Assembly (NCBI GenBank): GCA_965216025.1
Contig: CBDCEX010000017.1
Span: 992,001-1,056,000 of the forward strand
Direction of reading: 5' to 3'
Length of the DNA stretch: 64,000 nt
Source: JADFQT01 sp965216025
GTDB lineage: Bacteria; Chloroflexota; Dehalococcoidia; Lucifugimonadales; UBA3495
Shown here: piece after piece, positions 51,390-60,255 of the stretch
How the letters are laid out: every line of letters starts with the position of its first letter
Numbering within the stretch: the first letter of the stretch is position 1
Translations under genes and position numbers: made by a program
Notes under the pieces: model-generated
The model's database searches: none
Told to the model about the DNA's origin: nothing
The model's input: only the letters and a program-made list of their open reading frames with translations

Positions 51390-52205
51390 TCAGGCTGCGG
51401 ACATCTCATCCGCTGGAAGCCGGGCAGCAAGTTCCTCAACGATACCAAAATCCTCGACCAGCGATTGGGTTCGCTCCTGGTCGGATAAAGTGTTGCGGCT
51501 CAAATGCTCATCGGACCCGATGACCACCCTTTCACCGAAAACGATAGTCGTGGTGTTGCTCGGATGATTGAGGCGAACGTACAGGGAAGAATTAAATCTG
51601 CTAAAGGTTCGCGTTCGCTCATGGTATTGATTGAAGTCGGCCATCGGGACGTCTATCCTCTCGATTCGACACCAAATACCATCCGGACGGTGGGCGGAAT
51701 GCCAAAACACCTGCCAGCAGGATTCTCGATGTTCGACGCGTATTCGCTCCGCCGGATGACGAGGCTCTAAGGTGACCCCTTCTTCCACCGGCACCGGTTT
51801 CTCGGTCAACATGGAGCCGTCCACCAGGTAGCGACGGTTATCCAGGGTTGCCATCACCGTTCCGTGAGTGGGGCCGACGGCATCTGGTGAACTCAGCATA
51901 GTTCCGGCACATCGGACCACATCGAAGCCGAGCGCGACCAACAAATCGTGCATGGCATGACTGTTCGCCCAGCAGGTACCGCCGGTGCCGTAGGTTACCC
52001 ATTTCTGGAAAAAGTCGGTGGAATTATGCCCGGGGACCGGCCCCTTCCCGGTGCCGGTATAAAATAGCCGTTTCTGCATGTTGTCGAAAGGCACCTTCCT
52101 ACACCAACGACCGTATACTGCCGAGAGGCCATCAAAATCAGTGTTTGGTCGACGAGAGAAGCCCATCTTCTGGAGTACCTGTTCAACCAGACCGGAATTC
52201 ATCAT
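51390..52205 (-). CDS. Arylamine N-acetyltransferase-like protein
   Basis: 271 residues, normal size for NAT. Catalytic triad visible: Cys in GTGGTCWANSHAM, His in PTHGTVMATL and Asp in YLVDGSM. VPFDNM near residue 40 is a family hallmark. It would transfer acetyl groups from acetyl-CoA to amines or hydrazines. Frame extends to a GTG at 52223; I prefer the ATG at 52205, although neither has a strong ribosome binding site. Monocistronic, divergent from the ATP-grasp gene. Confidence 0.85.
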   Translation of the reverse strand: MMNSGLVEQVLQKMGFSRRPNTDFDGLSAVYGRWCRKVPFDNMQKRLFYTGTGKGPVPGHNSTDFFQKWVTYGTGGTCWANSHAMHDLLVALGFDVVRCAGTMLSSPDAVGPTHGTVMATLDNRRYLVDGSMLTEKPVPVEEGVTLEPRHPAERIRVEHRESCWQVFWHSAHRPDGIWCRIERIDVPMADFNQYHERTRTFSRFNSSLYVRLNHPSNTTTIVFGERVVIGSDEHLSRNTLSDQERTQSLVEDFGIVEELAARLPADEMSAA

Positions 52206-52622
52206 TTTATTGCACCCGAGCACCCGGTTAATGGCCCCTCTGCCGGAAGCATAACGGGGTTGGAACTATCAGCCCCAAGTCTCCTTATGTCTGGGAGAAG
52301 GCCCTTTGGCCTGCCGGACCCCTATCATATGCGATTTGCGACCATAATATAGGTGTTTGCAGCGGTCGGCAATCCAAAGTAGGCTAGTCACATCTAAATT
52401 GGCCCTTCACCTTGCCATCCGGCAGTCCTCCTACGTAAAATGCCCCTTATACTCTCGAGATTCTCAACCCCTGGGGGGTGAGTTGAGGCGTAGTCGCCGA
52501 TTTGACTGGGGTTCAACCGGCTGCAACAATGGGCTTATTTGTACGGGTTTTCCTCTCAGCATTGGCTTAGGAACCGCACCCATCTCAAATTATCTTATAA
52601 CGTCAGCGGGGGTAACTTAATC

Positions 52623-53618
52623 ATGACTCAGCCGGAGCCGGCTAATAATGGCCCAATCGCCGTGTTTTACGAGCATCCAGAGTGGTTCAATCCCCTTTTC
52701 GCCGAGCTGGACCGCCGGGGCGTCAACTATGAGCGCCTGCTAGCCCACCAGCACGGCTTCGATCCAGCTGCTGATTCCTGTCCCTATTCTCTAATAGTTA
52801 ACCGCATGAGCCCCTCGGCCTTCACTCGCGGCCATACGGAATCCATTTTCTACACTTTGCAATATCTGGCCCATCTAAAGCGAATAGGCGCTAACGTTCT
52901 TAACGGCTACGAGGCCTACGTATACGAATTTTCCAAGGCGCGCCAGATCGGTCTGCTTCATAGGCTGGGGCTCCCCTATCCCCGGGCGCGGGTAATCAAC
53001 CATGCCTCGCGGGCTGTAGCCGCCGCCGAAGGGCTGACCTTCCCCGTGGTTATCAAGCCCAACATCGGTGGTAGCGGCGCCAAAATAGTGAAGTTCAACT
53101 CCCTGCAGGACCTACGGGCTGCAGCCGAGGGTGGCTCCTTGGACTTGGGAATCGACCAGACAGCCCTGATACAGGAGTACCTGGAGGCTCAGGGGGATAG
53201 GATCATACGAGTGGAGATACTGGGAGGGGAATACTTGTACGCCATCCAGGTTTTCCTAAATGCCGGTGAGTTCAACCTATGCCCAGCCGATTATTGCCAG
53301 CCGTCCTCGGTAACGGAGTCCACCGGCTCCAGCGGCTTGGCCGACGGCGTGTCAGGTCGAAAGGCGCCGGTGGAGAGGTTCACGCCACCGAGCAGGGTGA
53401 TCGAAGAAGTAAAGCAAATAATGTCCGCCGCCAACATAGAAGTGGGAGGAGTTGAATATCTGGTCAACGCTCTGGATGATCAGGTGTACTTCTACGACAT
53501 CAACGCCCTTTCCAACTTTGTTGCCAACCCGATTGATGTGGTTGGTTTCGATCCTTTTCCCCAGTTGGTGGATTATTTGTTGGTGAAAGCCGGTCTCAAC
53601 CAACCAGCGAGGGTATAG
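52623..53618 (+). CDS. ATP-grasp ligase-like protein
   Basis: 331 residues from the ATG at 52623 (GGGGG upstream). ATP-grasp features: PVVIKPNIGGSGAKIVKFNS (ATP-binding lysine and glycine loop), ALIQEYLEAQGDRIIRVEIL, and VYFYDINALSNFVANP (metal-binding Asn). The N-terminus resembles the pre-ATP-grasp domain (AVFYEHPEWFNPLFAELDRR). Similar to RimK/glutathione-synthase-type ligases. The carboxylate and amine substrates are unknown. Followed after 190 bases by the TPR gene on the same strand. Confidence 0.85.
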   Translation: MTQPEPANNGPIAVFYEHPEWFNPLFAELDRRGVNYERLLAHQHGFDPAADSCPYSLIVNRMSPSAFTRGHTESIFYTLQYLAHLKRIGANVLNGYEAYVYEFSKARQIGLLHRLGLPYPRARVINHASRAVAAAEGLTFPVVIKPNIGGSGAKIVKFNSLQDLRAAAEGGSLDLGIDQTALIQEYLEAQGDRIIRVEILGGEYLYAIQVFLNAGEFNLCPADYCQPSSVTESTGSSGLADGVSGRKAPVERFTPPSRVIEEVKQIMSAANIEVGGVEYLVNALDDQVYFYDINALSNFVANPIDVVGFDPFPQLVDYLLVKAGLNQPARV

Positions 53619-53809
53619 TTCCCATCCCACAGCCCAACTTTTAGCGGCCGAGGGTTAGCGGGCGGGTTTATGCCGCCACAGCAGTCCGTGGGGCTGCTGC
53701 TCCCAAGGAGCCCAGGCCTGACAACCGGAGCGATGAGCCGTTATGACCCCGCGCCCCTGCCCTAATAGCTGAACCAAATGGTCCCCATCAGCTGTAATCG
53801 GAGTCGAAT

Positions 53810-55231
53810 ATGCCAGTGATAGACCGATTCGGAATGGCCCTCAGCACAGAATCGACTGCGGCGGCGGCGGAATGGCAGCAGGGGGTGGATAAGCTGCTGT
53901 CTCAGAATCCTGGTCCGGAGCTCAACTTTTTTAAGGCCTTAGAGCTGGATGAGGGGTTCGCCATGGCCCATTGCGGTCTGGCTGTCTGGCAACAGCAAAA
54001 GGCCCGGCCGGAGGACGCCAAAAGCACTTCGAAAGCTGCTCTGGCCCTGGCCTCCGGAGTCAGCCGGCGGGAACGTCAGCAGATCGAGGCCGTCGACCTG
54101 TGGATCAACGGAAAGGGGCGAAATGCTATTGGGTTGATCCAGGAGCATTTAGCCGAGTTTCACCGGGATGGGCTGCTAATGCGGCTGGCGCACCGATTGT
54201 ACATGAGGGGTTGCAGCGGCGCCGGTTCTCCAAATTTCCCCCCTGAATATCTCGCTCTGTTACGCCAGGTCGCCCCCTACTGCATGGATGATTGGGCTTT
54301 CTTGGCCGAATTTGCGTTTGCCCATCATGAGACCGGTCAACTGGACGAAGCGATGAGGTTGGCACAGCTTTCGCTGGATATCAATCAGACCAATGCTGTG
54401 GCCTGCCATTCGATGACCCACGTGCATTTCGAACGGGGTGATGCGGCCAGCGGTGAAGATTTCCTGGGCAGCTGGCTTCGAGGGTTCGACTCCCCGGCTA
54501 CCTCCTATGTACACCTTTCCTGGCATCTGGCGCTTTTCGAGCTTGCACAGGGCAAGTATCAAGAAACCCTGGACCGGTATGAAAAATTTATTCGCCCTTC
54601 GGTAGTTACCAAAAGTATGTCTGCACTGAACGACAGCGCGTCATTGAGGTGGCGGCTACAGATGTACGGTGGGATTACGCCTGACGAGCCCTGGGAAGAA
54701 GTTTGCGCCATTGCCGCTCCGGCCGCCGCGCGAGCAGGAGACGCCTTCCGGGATGCCCATGCCGCGCTGGCTTTTGCTGGCGGTGGTGACTATGAGTGCA
54801 TGGAGCAGATGATTAGCCGGTTGAGCAAGGCTGCCCAGGCCGGGGATTCCTTCACCAGGGAGGTCATTTTGCCCTTGGTCAAGGGAATAGACGCCTTCTC
54901 TCAGGCCCGATATGCCGAGTCGGTTCGGTTTATGGAGCCGGTTTTCCCCCAGCTGATCCGAATCGGTGGGAGCCACGCGCAACGGGAAGTGTTTGAAGAT
55001 ACCATGCTGGAGGCTTATATCAGGGCCGAGGAATTCGCGAAGGCGGAGCTGATGTTGCGCTCCCGTTTGCAGCAACGAGAATCAATTCGGGACACTTTTT
55101 GGCTGGGGCGAGTCCAGGTGGAACAAGGCCAAACCTCCCAAGCTAACGCTAACTTCCATCAAGCTCGCCGAGCCTGGGAGGTCAGCAGCTCCGAAAGCCC
55201 AGAGCTGACTACCTTGAACGCTCTAACGTGA
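53810..55231 (+). CDS. Tetratricopeptide-repeat protein, TTC38-like
   Basis: 473 residues, all helical. FFKALELDEGFAMAHCGLAV, DDWAFLAEFAFAHHETGQLD and HLALFELAQGKYQETLDRYE are TPR-type helices; NAVACHSMTHVHFERGD matches the TTC38 core. The length fits the family. Cytoplasmic, no signal peptide. Function of bacterial TTC38 proteins is not established. It may be co-expressed with the upstream ATP-grasp gene, but the 190-base gap allows its own promoter. Confidence 0.8.
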   Translation: MPVIDRFGMALSTESTAAAAEWQQGVDKLLSQNPGPELNFFKALELDEGFAMAHCGLAVWQQQKARPEDAKSTSKAALALASGVSRRERQQIEAVDLWINGKGRNAIGLIQEHLAEFHRDGLLMRLAHRLYMRGCSGAGSPNFPPEYLALLRQVAPYCMDDWAFLAEFAFAHHETGQLDEAMRLAQLSLDINQTNAVACHSMTHVHFERGDAASGEDFLGSWLRGFDSPATSYVHLSWHLALFELAQGKYQETLDRYEKFIRPSVVTKSMSALNDSASLRWRLQMYGGITPDEPWEEVCAIAAPAAARAGDAFRDAHAALAFAGGGDYECMEQMISRLSKAAQAGDSFTREVILPLVKGIDAFSQARYAESVRFMEPVFPQLIRIGGSHAQREVFEDTMLEAYIRAEEFAKAELMLRSRLQQRESIRDTFWLGRVQVEQGQTSQANANFHQARRAWEVSSSESPELTTLNALT

Positions 55232-55315
55232 GGGCGGGTTACGCGAGCCTTACGCGAATACCATCCGAAAAGGATGAGCCCGCCCGATTGCGGCCTATGC
55301 GCGTAGTCAGCAGAA

Positions 55316-55506
55316 CTAAACCGATACCAAGGTGAAAACTTCATTCAGCTAAACCCTGGAGTCTGCTTTGGCAATCGGCAGGGTTCCAGTTCGCGCAACC
55401 TGAAGGAGCAAAATCCTTCGTCCCACCGGCGTACGCCCGAATGACGGTGTTGGCAGCGCTGCTCAATCCGGTGTCAATGTAGATCCCACTTTGTCTTTGG
55501 TTTAAG
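55316..55506. mobile_element. MITE family 2, copy d
   Basis: About 190 bp between CTAAACCGATACCAAGGTGA and CCACTTTGTCTTTGGTTTAA. Ends as in the other family 2 copies, interior different. Confidence 0.6.
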
Positions 55507-55513
55507 AGAGGTC

Positions 55514-55780
55514 ATGAGCTACATTGGCCAAGCAATTAAGCGGTTTGAGGACGCGCCGCTGGTGACGGGAAGCGGGGTCTTTTTAGACGATATCGCGCTC
55601 CCAAGTATGCTCCACGCCGCAGTACTTCGGAGCGATCACGCCCGCGCCCGAGTAAAATCTGTTGACGTTTCAGCCGCCCGCAGCCTGCCGGGGGTAGTGG
55701 CTGTCTTGACCTCCGCGGACATCTCAGGGGTCCTGGAGGATATACCTTCCAGGCACCAGGGCCAGTGGGCGGGAAGATAG
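55514..55780 (+). pseudogene. Xanthine/CO dehydrogenase large-subunit N-terminal fragment
   Basis: 88 residues: MSYIGQAIKRFEDAPLVTGS, VFLDDIALPSMLHAAVLRSD, HARARVKSVDVSAARSLPGV. This is the aldehyde-oxidase a/b hammerhead start of molybdenum hydroxylase large subunits (CoxL/XdhA type, normally ~770 residues). After SRHQGQW the sequence becomes unrelated minus-strand ccdA debris, so the gene is cut by a rearrangement. GAGAGG precedes the ATG. Confidence 0.8.
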
Positions 55781-55802
55781 CTGAGGTGGGCGCTGCCTAC
55801 CA

Positions 55803-55973
55803 TCAACTTGGCGCCTTCAGCTCGAGTGGGGCAGTCAGGACCACCATCACTATTCCCATACCCAGGCCGTAGAGCAGGAACTTGCCCAAGGTGGCCAGGA
55901 TATCCGAAACCGCCAGGCTGGTGCCAACTACTATCAGGAATACGGGCAAGGTGCAGCCCAGGGACGCCGTACC
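55803..55973 (-). pseudogene. ccdA: ccdA-like membrane protein fragment
   Basis: Minus-strand frame TASLGCTLPVFLIVVGTSLA continues VSDILATLGKFLLYGLGMG. It matches the equivalent part of the ccdA-like gene at 61064 (ATASLGCTLPVFLIVVGTSL, ...GQFVMYALGIAI). It includes the second conserved cysteine (GCTLP) but lacks both ends. It lies downstream of the interrupted tlpA gene, suggesting an ancestral tlpA-ccdA operon. Confidence 0.7.
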
Positions 55974-56262
55974 CTAAGGGCGAGTGGTTTGGCACCTCGT
56001 GGGCCATTGAGGAAAGCTCCCAGGAACTGCAGGACAGGTCTTGGGGTAATTCAGAATTGATTTTGGAGTTGGTAGCGGCTACTCCTGCCGCGAGGCTACC
56101 AGGTCCTGGAACACCTGCTGCCAGGTCCTCGGGTCTCCCTGGGTATACCCATAGATGATCACCCCCTGGGCATTAAAGGCAATCTCCTCTGGTAGCCAGC
56201 CAGGGCCTTTTCATTTTCTCAAAATAGTATAAAATTATTACCAGTTTAAGCGGGAGGGAAGG

Positions 56263-56898
56263 ATGATGACTTTGAGAGAAACGCTGGATTTGGTGCCTGA
56301 CTTCCGGAGTAGCCAAGGGCGACGCCACTCTTTGGGGGCGATCCTGGCCTTGGCCACCTGTGCCATGCTGTGCGGCGCCCGCAGCTTATACGCCATAGCT
56401 CAATGGGGGCGGGACCAAGGGGGTGCTACGGCGCAGCTTTTGGGGTTCAGCCAGGAGAAGACACCCTGCGTGGCCACCCTCCACCGGGTGTTCAAGGGCC
56501 TGGACGTGGCGGCCTTTGAGGCAGAAGTCGGCAACTGGCTGGCAAATAGCGGGGTAGAGGCGGATGACCCCCTGTCCCTGGACGGGAAAACCTTGCGAGG
56601 GGTCCACGGCCAAGAGATACCCGGGGTCCATCTGGTGTCGGCCTACGCTAGCCGCGCTGGGGCAGTGCTGGCGCAGGTAGCTGCGCCGGGCAAAGGGGAA
56701 GAATTGGCGGCGGTCAAAGAAGTATTGGGCCAGGTACCCCTGAAGGGTCGGGTAGTAGTGGCTGATGCCTTACTGACCCAACGGAAAGTCTGTGAGCAGA
56801 TTGTGGCAGGCGGCGGAGAGTATCTGCTGCCAGTTAAAGAGAATCAGCCCACCTTGCGCCGAGACCTGGAGGTGGCTTTTTCCCCTGCTAGGAACTGA
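56263..56898 (+). CDS. ISAs1-family transposase, N-terminal part (copy 1)
   Basis: 211 residues: SLGAILALATCAMLCGARSL, then LSLDGKTLRGVHG (first catalytic Asp) and VVVADALLTQRKVCEQIV (second). The frame ends shortly after LRRDLEVAF at CTTTTTCCCC, and the natural continuation is one base away in the next ORF. Both copies share this break, so programmed slippage or an ancestral mutation is possible. Good GGGAGGGAAGG ribosome binding site. Confidence 0.85.
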   Translation: MMTLRETLDLVPDFRSSQGRRHSLGAILALATCAMLCGARSLYAIAQWGRDQGGATAQLLGFSQEKTPCVATLHRVFKGLDVAAFEAEVGNWLANSGVEADDPLSLDGKTLRGVHGQEIPGVHLVSAYASRAGAVLAQVAAPGKGEELAAVKEVLGQVPLKGRVVVADALLTQRKVCEQIVAGGGEYLLPVKENQPTLRRDLEVAFSPARN

Positions 56899-57463
56899 GA
56901 GGGCTGGTGGCCCAACCGTACCTCCCTGGCTGGCAGCGGAGTGGCGAGCACGCGGGGCCAAGCTGACGGTCTGGGCCGATGCTCCAGTAAAGCGGCGTCA
57001 TGGGCGGCTGGAGCGGCGAGAGTTGTGGGCCTTGGCCGACCCAGAGCTAAATGGCTACGTGGGCAGCGCTGGGACGGTCGGGGAAGCGTGGCCGCATCTG
57101 CAACAGGTGTGTCGGCTAGAGCGCCAGCGGGTCGTGAAGGGCAAGAAACAGGTGGCTGTGAGCTATGCAATTAGCAGTCTCCCAGCCACTGATGCCGATG
57201 CCAGGCGATTGTTGAGCCTTTCCCGTGGGCACTGGGGCATCGAGAACCGCCTCCACTGGGTACGGGATGTGACCTTCGACGAGGACCGCTCTCAGGTGCG
57301 CACTGGGGCCGCCCCACAGGTTCTGGCGGGCCTGCGGAACCTGGTCATCAGCTTGGTACGTCGGGCTGGGCATTCCAACGTAGCCGCTGCCCTACGCCGC
57401 CACAATGCCCATCTCAGCGAAGCTTTCGACATGATGGGCTTTACCTACCAGGCAGGAGAATGA
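56792..57463 (+). CDS. ISAs1-family transposase, C-terminal part (copy 1)
   Basis: Only the part after ~56885 is natural: PPWLAAEWRARGAKLTVWAD, RRELWALADPELNGYVGSAG, YAISSLPATDADARRLLSLS, RGHWGIENRLHWVRDVTFDE (catalytic glutamate in GIEN), ending FDMMGFTYQAGE. The first ~30 residues of the open frame are antisense-like noise over the N-terminal ORF. Confidence 0.8.
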   Translation: MSRLWQAAESICCQLKRISPPCAETWRWLFPLLGTERAGGPTVPPWLAAEWRARGAKLTVWADAPVKRRHGRLERRELWALADPELNGYVGSAGTVGEAWPHLQQVCRLERQRVVKGKKQVAVSYAISSLPATDADARRLLSLSRGHWGIENRLHWVRDVTFDEDRSQVRTGAAPQVLAGLRNLVISLVRRAGHSNVAAALRRHNAHLSEAFDMMGFTYQAGE

Positions 57464-57473
57464 AAAGGCCCTG

Positions 57474-57588
57474 GGTAAGGGATGGTCCCGCAATCCCTCG
57501 CTTCGATATGTGCCCACAATAAGAATTGGTGCTTCCCTGAGTTCCTGGACCAGAAACTCCAGCAACAACAAAGAGGGACGGTCTGCCC
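57474..57588 (-). pseudogene. Captured AAA-ATPase regulator fragment between the two ISAs1 copies
   Basis: Minus-strand frame reads GADRPSLLLLEFLVQELREA then PILIVGTYRSEGLRDHPL. It aligns with the segment after Walker B in the regulator at 1343 (GEPSLLLLRFLAQQLAGSSI, LVLGCYRDVELSRQHLL). Similar but not identical, so it came from another member of that family. Confidence 0.75.
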
Positions 57589-57650
57589 CAGGGCCTTTTC
57601 ATTTTCTCAAAATAGTATAAAATTATTACCAGTTTAAGCGGGAGGGAAGG

Positions 57651-58286
57651 ATGATGACTTTGAGAGAAACGCTGGATTTGGTGCCTGACTTCCGGAGTAG
57701 CCAAGGGCGACGCCACTCTTTGGGGGCGATCCTGGCCTTGGCCACCTGTGCCATGCTGTGCGGCGCCCGCAGCTTATACGCCATAGCTCAATGGGGGCGG
57801 GACCAAGGGGGTGCTACGGCGCAGCTTTTGGGGTTCAGCCAGGAGAAGACACCCTGCGTGGCCACCCTCCACCGGGTGTTCAAGGGCCTGGACGTGGCGG
57901 CCTTTGAGGCAGAAGTCGGCAACTGGCTGGCAAATAGCGGGGTAGAGGCGGATGACCCCCTGTCCCTGGACGGGAAAACCTTGCGAGGGGTCCACGGCCA
58001 AGAGATACCCGGGGTCCATCTGGTGTCGGCCTACGCTAGCCGCGCTGGGGCAGTGCTGGCGCAGGTAGCTGCGCCGGGCAAAGGGGAAGAATTGGCGGCG
58101 GTCAAAGAAGTATTGGGCCAGGTACCCCTGAAGGGTCGGGTAGTAGTGGCTGATGCCTTACTGACCCAACGGAAAGTCTGTGAGCAGATTGTGGCAGGCG
58201 GCGGAGAGTATCTGCTGCCAGTTAAAGAGAATCAGCCCACCTTGCGCCGAGACTTGGAGGTGGCTTTTTCCCCTGCTAGGAACTGA
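57651..58286 (+). CDS. ISAs1-family transposase, N-terminal part (copy 2)
   Basis: Identical in protein sequence to the ORF at 56263 by eye, with the same stop after the CTTTTTCCCC run. Carries the first two catalytic aspartates. Confidence 0.85.
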   Translation: MMTLRETLDLVPDFRSSQGRRHSLGAILALATCAMLCGARSLYAIAQWGRDQGGATAQLLGFSQEKTPCVATLHRVFKGLDVAAFEAEVGNWLANSGVEADDPLSLDGKTLRGVHGQEIPGVHLVSAYASRAGAVLAQVAAPGKGEELAAVKEVLGQVPLKGRVVVADALLTQRKVCEQIVAGGGEYLLPVKENQPTLRRDLEVAFSPARN

Positions 58287-58773
58287 GAGGGCTGGTGGGC
58301 CAACCGTACCTCCCTGGCTAGCAGCGGAGTGGCGAGCACGCGGGGCCAAGCTGACGGTCTGGGCCGATGCTCCAGTAAAGCGGCGTCATGGGCGGCTGGA
58401 GCGGCGAGAGTTGTGGGCCTTGGCCGACCCAGAGCTAAATGGCTACGTGGGCAGCGCTGGGACGGTCGGGGAAGCGTGGCCGCATCTGCAACAGGTGTGT
58501 CGGCTAGAGCGCCAGCGGGTCGTGAAGGGCAAGAAACAGGTGGCTGTGAGCTATGCAATTAGCAGTCTCCCAGCCACTGATGCCGATGCCAGGCGATTGT
58601 TGAGCCTTTCCCGTGGGCACTGGGGCATCGAGAACCGCCTCCACTGGGTACGGGATGTGACCTTCGACGAGGACCGCTCTCAGGTGCGCACTGGGGCCGC
58701 CCCACAGGTTCTGGCGGGCCTGCGGAACCTGGTCATCAGCTTGGTACGTCGGGCTCTGGGCATTCCAACGTAG
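58180..58773 (+). pseudogene. ISAs1-family transposase, C-terminal part (copy 2), 3'-frameshifted
   Basis: As copy 1 up to LVISLVRRA, but two extra bases in GGGCTCTGGGC (near 58755) change frame so that it ends LGIPT and loses the last ~25 residues. The catalytic GIEN region is kept. Confidence 0.8.
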
Positions 58774-59388
58774 CCGCTGCCCTACGCCGCCACAATGCCC
58801 ATCTCAGCGAAGCTTTCGACATGATGGGCTTTACCTACCAGGCAGGAGAATGAAAAGGCCCTGGGTAGCCAGCCCCAGATCTTAAGGTCCCGAAGCATGG
58901 ACCCTACCGGATCTGCTACGGGCCAGGGATGACCCTCCTGCTGGCGGTAGCTCTCCTTGAGCTCCAGGTCCTCACTCGGGTCGACCCCCACTGCATAGAA
59001 AGCTACGCTATCGGCGTAATCTGGGTAGATCCCCATGAGTTGCCGCAACGCGACACGGCAGTCGGATCACCAGGTGGCGAAGAAGAATAGGAAGGTGGGC
59101 CGGCTTTCTCTCAGCAGGTCTCCGGAGGTCACAATGCTGCCATCAACGAGCCGCAGAGTAAATTTGGGAATCCGGTCGCCCACGTGAGTACCTATCGCTG
59201 GCGAGGGTGATGCCGGGGGAATGTTGGCCGATGTGGACTTGGCTGTGAGGGTCGGGGCGCTCTTCAGTATTGGCGAACCCTCTGGTGTTAGTTGAGGAGC
59301 GGCCGACAACGGGAGTCTGTCGGGAGTCGCTGGGCTGCTGGCCGTGGCGCAGCCGGTTGCCCCTGACATAACCAGGACCAAGACCAGG

Positions 59389-60120
59389 ACCAGAATTGTG
59401 GTTAGGACGGGGAGGTGGCCCACCGCAGACTTATGAACGGGAACGGCGCTATTCAACTTGCTTACCCCAGCTTCTTGGCCTACCTAAAATTTCCCCCGCG
59501 AGGAACAGATTCAACCGACGGGGCAATCTAACATGCCTATTAACACCTTGCATCCGTCGACAGAACGCGCCATCCCGGGTGACGGTAATGGTAGCGGCAC
59601 TCCTGAACAGTGTCAATCACACCATCGCACAGGTAACTGTTCAGACTTGATGAGGTGAATTGGCTCAAAGCCGTTGGGCATAGCCGGGGGAGTTGTGGCA
59701 TACCAGGGAGGTGGACACGGGAACTGGCCGTCGCGGCTGGAGATAATTGCCGGCCAGCGGGCAGCCGGTTGCCCGCTCCACAGCGCCGGAGAAAAAGGAG
59801 CCCAGAAAGCCGCGCCGCCATGGCTTCGCCCGCCAGCGCATCGCTGACTCCTAACCAGGACCAAGACGGCATGGGTACCAGAATTGTGGTTAGGACGGGG
59901 AGGTGGCCCACCGCAGACTTATGAACGGGAACGGCGCTATTCAACTTGCTTACCCCAGCTTCTTGGCCTACCTAAAATTTCCCCCGCGAGGAACAGATTC
60001 AACCGACGGGGCAATCTAACATGCCTATTAACACCTTGCATCCGTCGACAGAACGCGCCATCCCGGGTGACGGTGATGGTAGCGGCACTCCTGAACAGTG
60101 TCAATCACACCATCGCACAG
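59389..60120. repeat. 244-bp direct repeat, second copy inside an IS66 remnant
   Basis: Copy A 59389-59632 and copy A' 59877-60120, each beginning ACCAGAATTGTGGTTAGGAC and ending CACACCATCGCACAG, differing at about one base by eye. Copy A is the 5' end and upstream region of tlpA. A' lies within the IS66 remnant. Confidence 0.9.
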
Positions 60121-60159
60121 GCTAGACCAATCTTAGGCCCCTCAAATCTGAACACTTAC
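59633..60159 (+). mobile_element. IS66 remnant containing a copy of its own empty target site
   Basis: Starts GTAACTGTTCAGACTTGATG and ends with the complement of GTAAGTGTTCAGATTTGAGG, matching the element at 18489. TCGCACAG flanks both sides (59625-59632 and 60160-60167). Inside, after ~240 bp of degraded transposase start (MNWLKAVG), comes A' ending in a single TCGCACAG followed directly by GCTAGACCAATCTTAGG (60121-60137), which is also the outer right flank (60168-60184). Confidence 0.85.
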
Positions 60160-60255
60160 TCGCACAGGCTAGACCAATCTTAGGCGTGGCGGATGGACAG
60201 ATCGATTCGAACAACCGCATCACATTTTTGAAAATGGCGAAGAGCAGCAGGTGGT

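Larger units (their letters stand above)
56201..58863 (+). mobile_element. Composite ISAs1-type transposon inserted in tlpA
   Basis: Two ISAs1-type copies in direct orientation (56201-57473 and 57589-58863) with a 115-bp spacer. The 10-base sequence GGTAGCCAGC is duplicated directly outside the pair (56191-56200 and 58864-58873), but not around either copy alone, so the whole unit moved together. Ends: CAGGGCCTTTTCATT and its inverse. Confidence 0.85.
56079..59456 (-). pseudogene. TlpA-like thioredoxin lipoprotein, TGA at the first CxxC position, interrupted by composite ISAs1
   Basis: Reassembled from 59456-58864 and 56200-56079. TTG-started lipoprotein signal (lipobox SGATGC), a Pro/Ser linker, then KFTLRLVDGSIVTSGDLLRE and RPTFLFFFATW followed by TGA, SDC, RVALRQLMGIYPDYADSVAF, FYAVGVDPSEDLELKES, LKIWGWLP | EEIAFNAQGVIIYGYTQGD, ending in a TAG at 56079-56081. 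In TlpA/ResA proteins W-C-x-x-C stands exactly here, so the TGA (59068-59070) replaces the first catalytic cysteine. It is either a TGC-to-TGA mutation or a selenocysteine codon. The transposon entered at GGTAGCCAGC, so the gene is inactive in this genome in either case. Confidence 0.75.
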
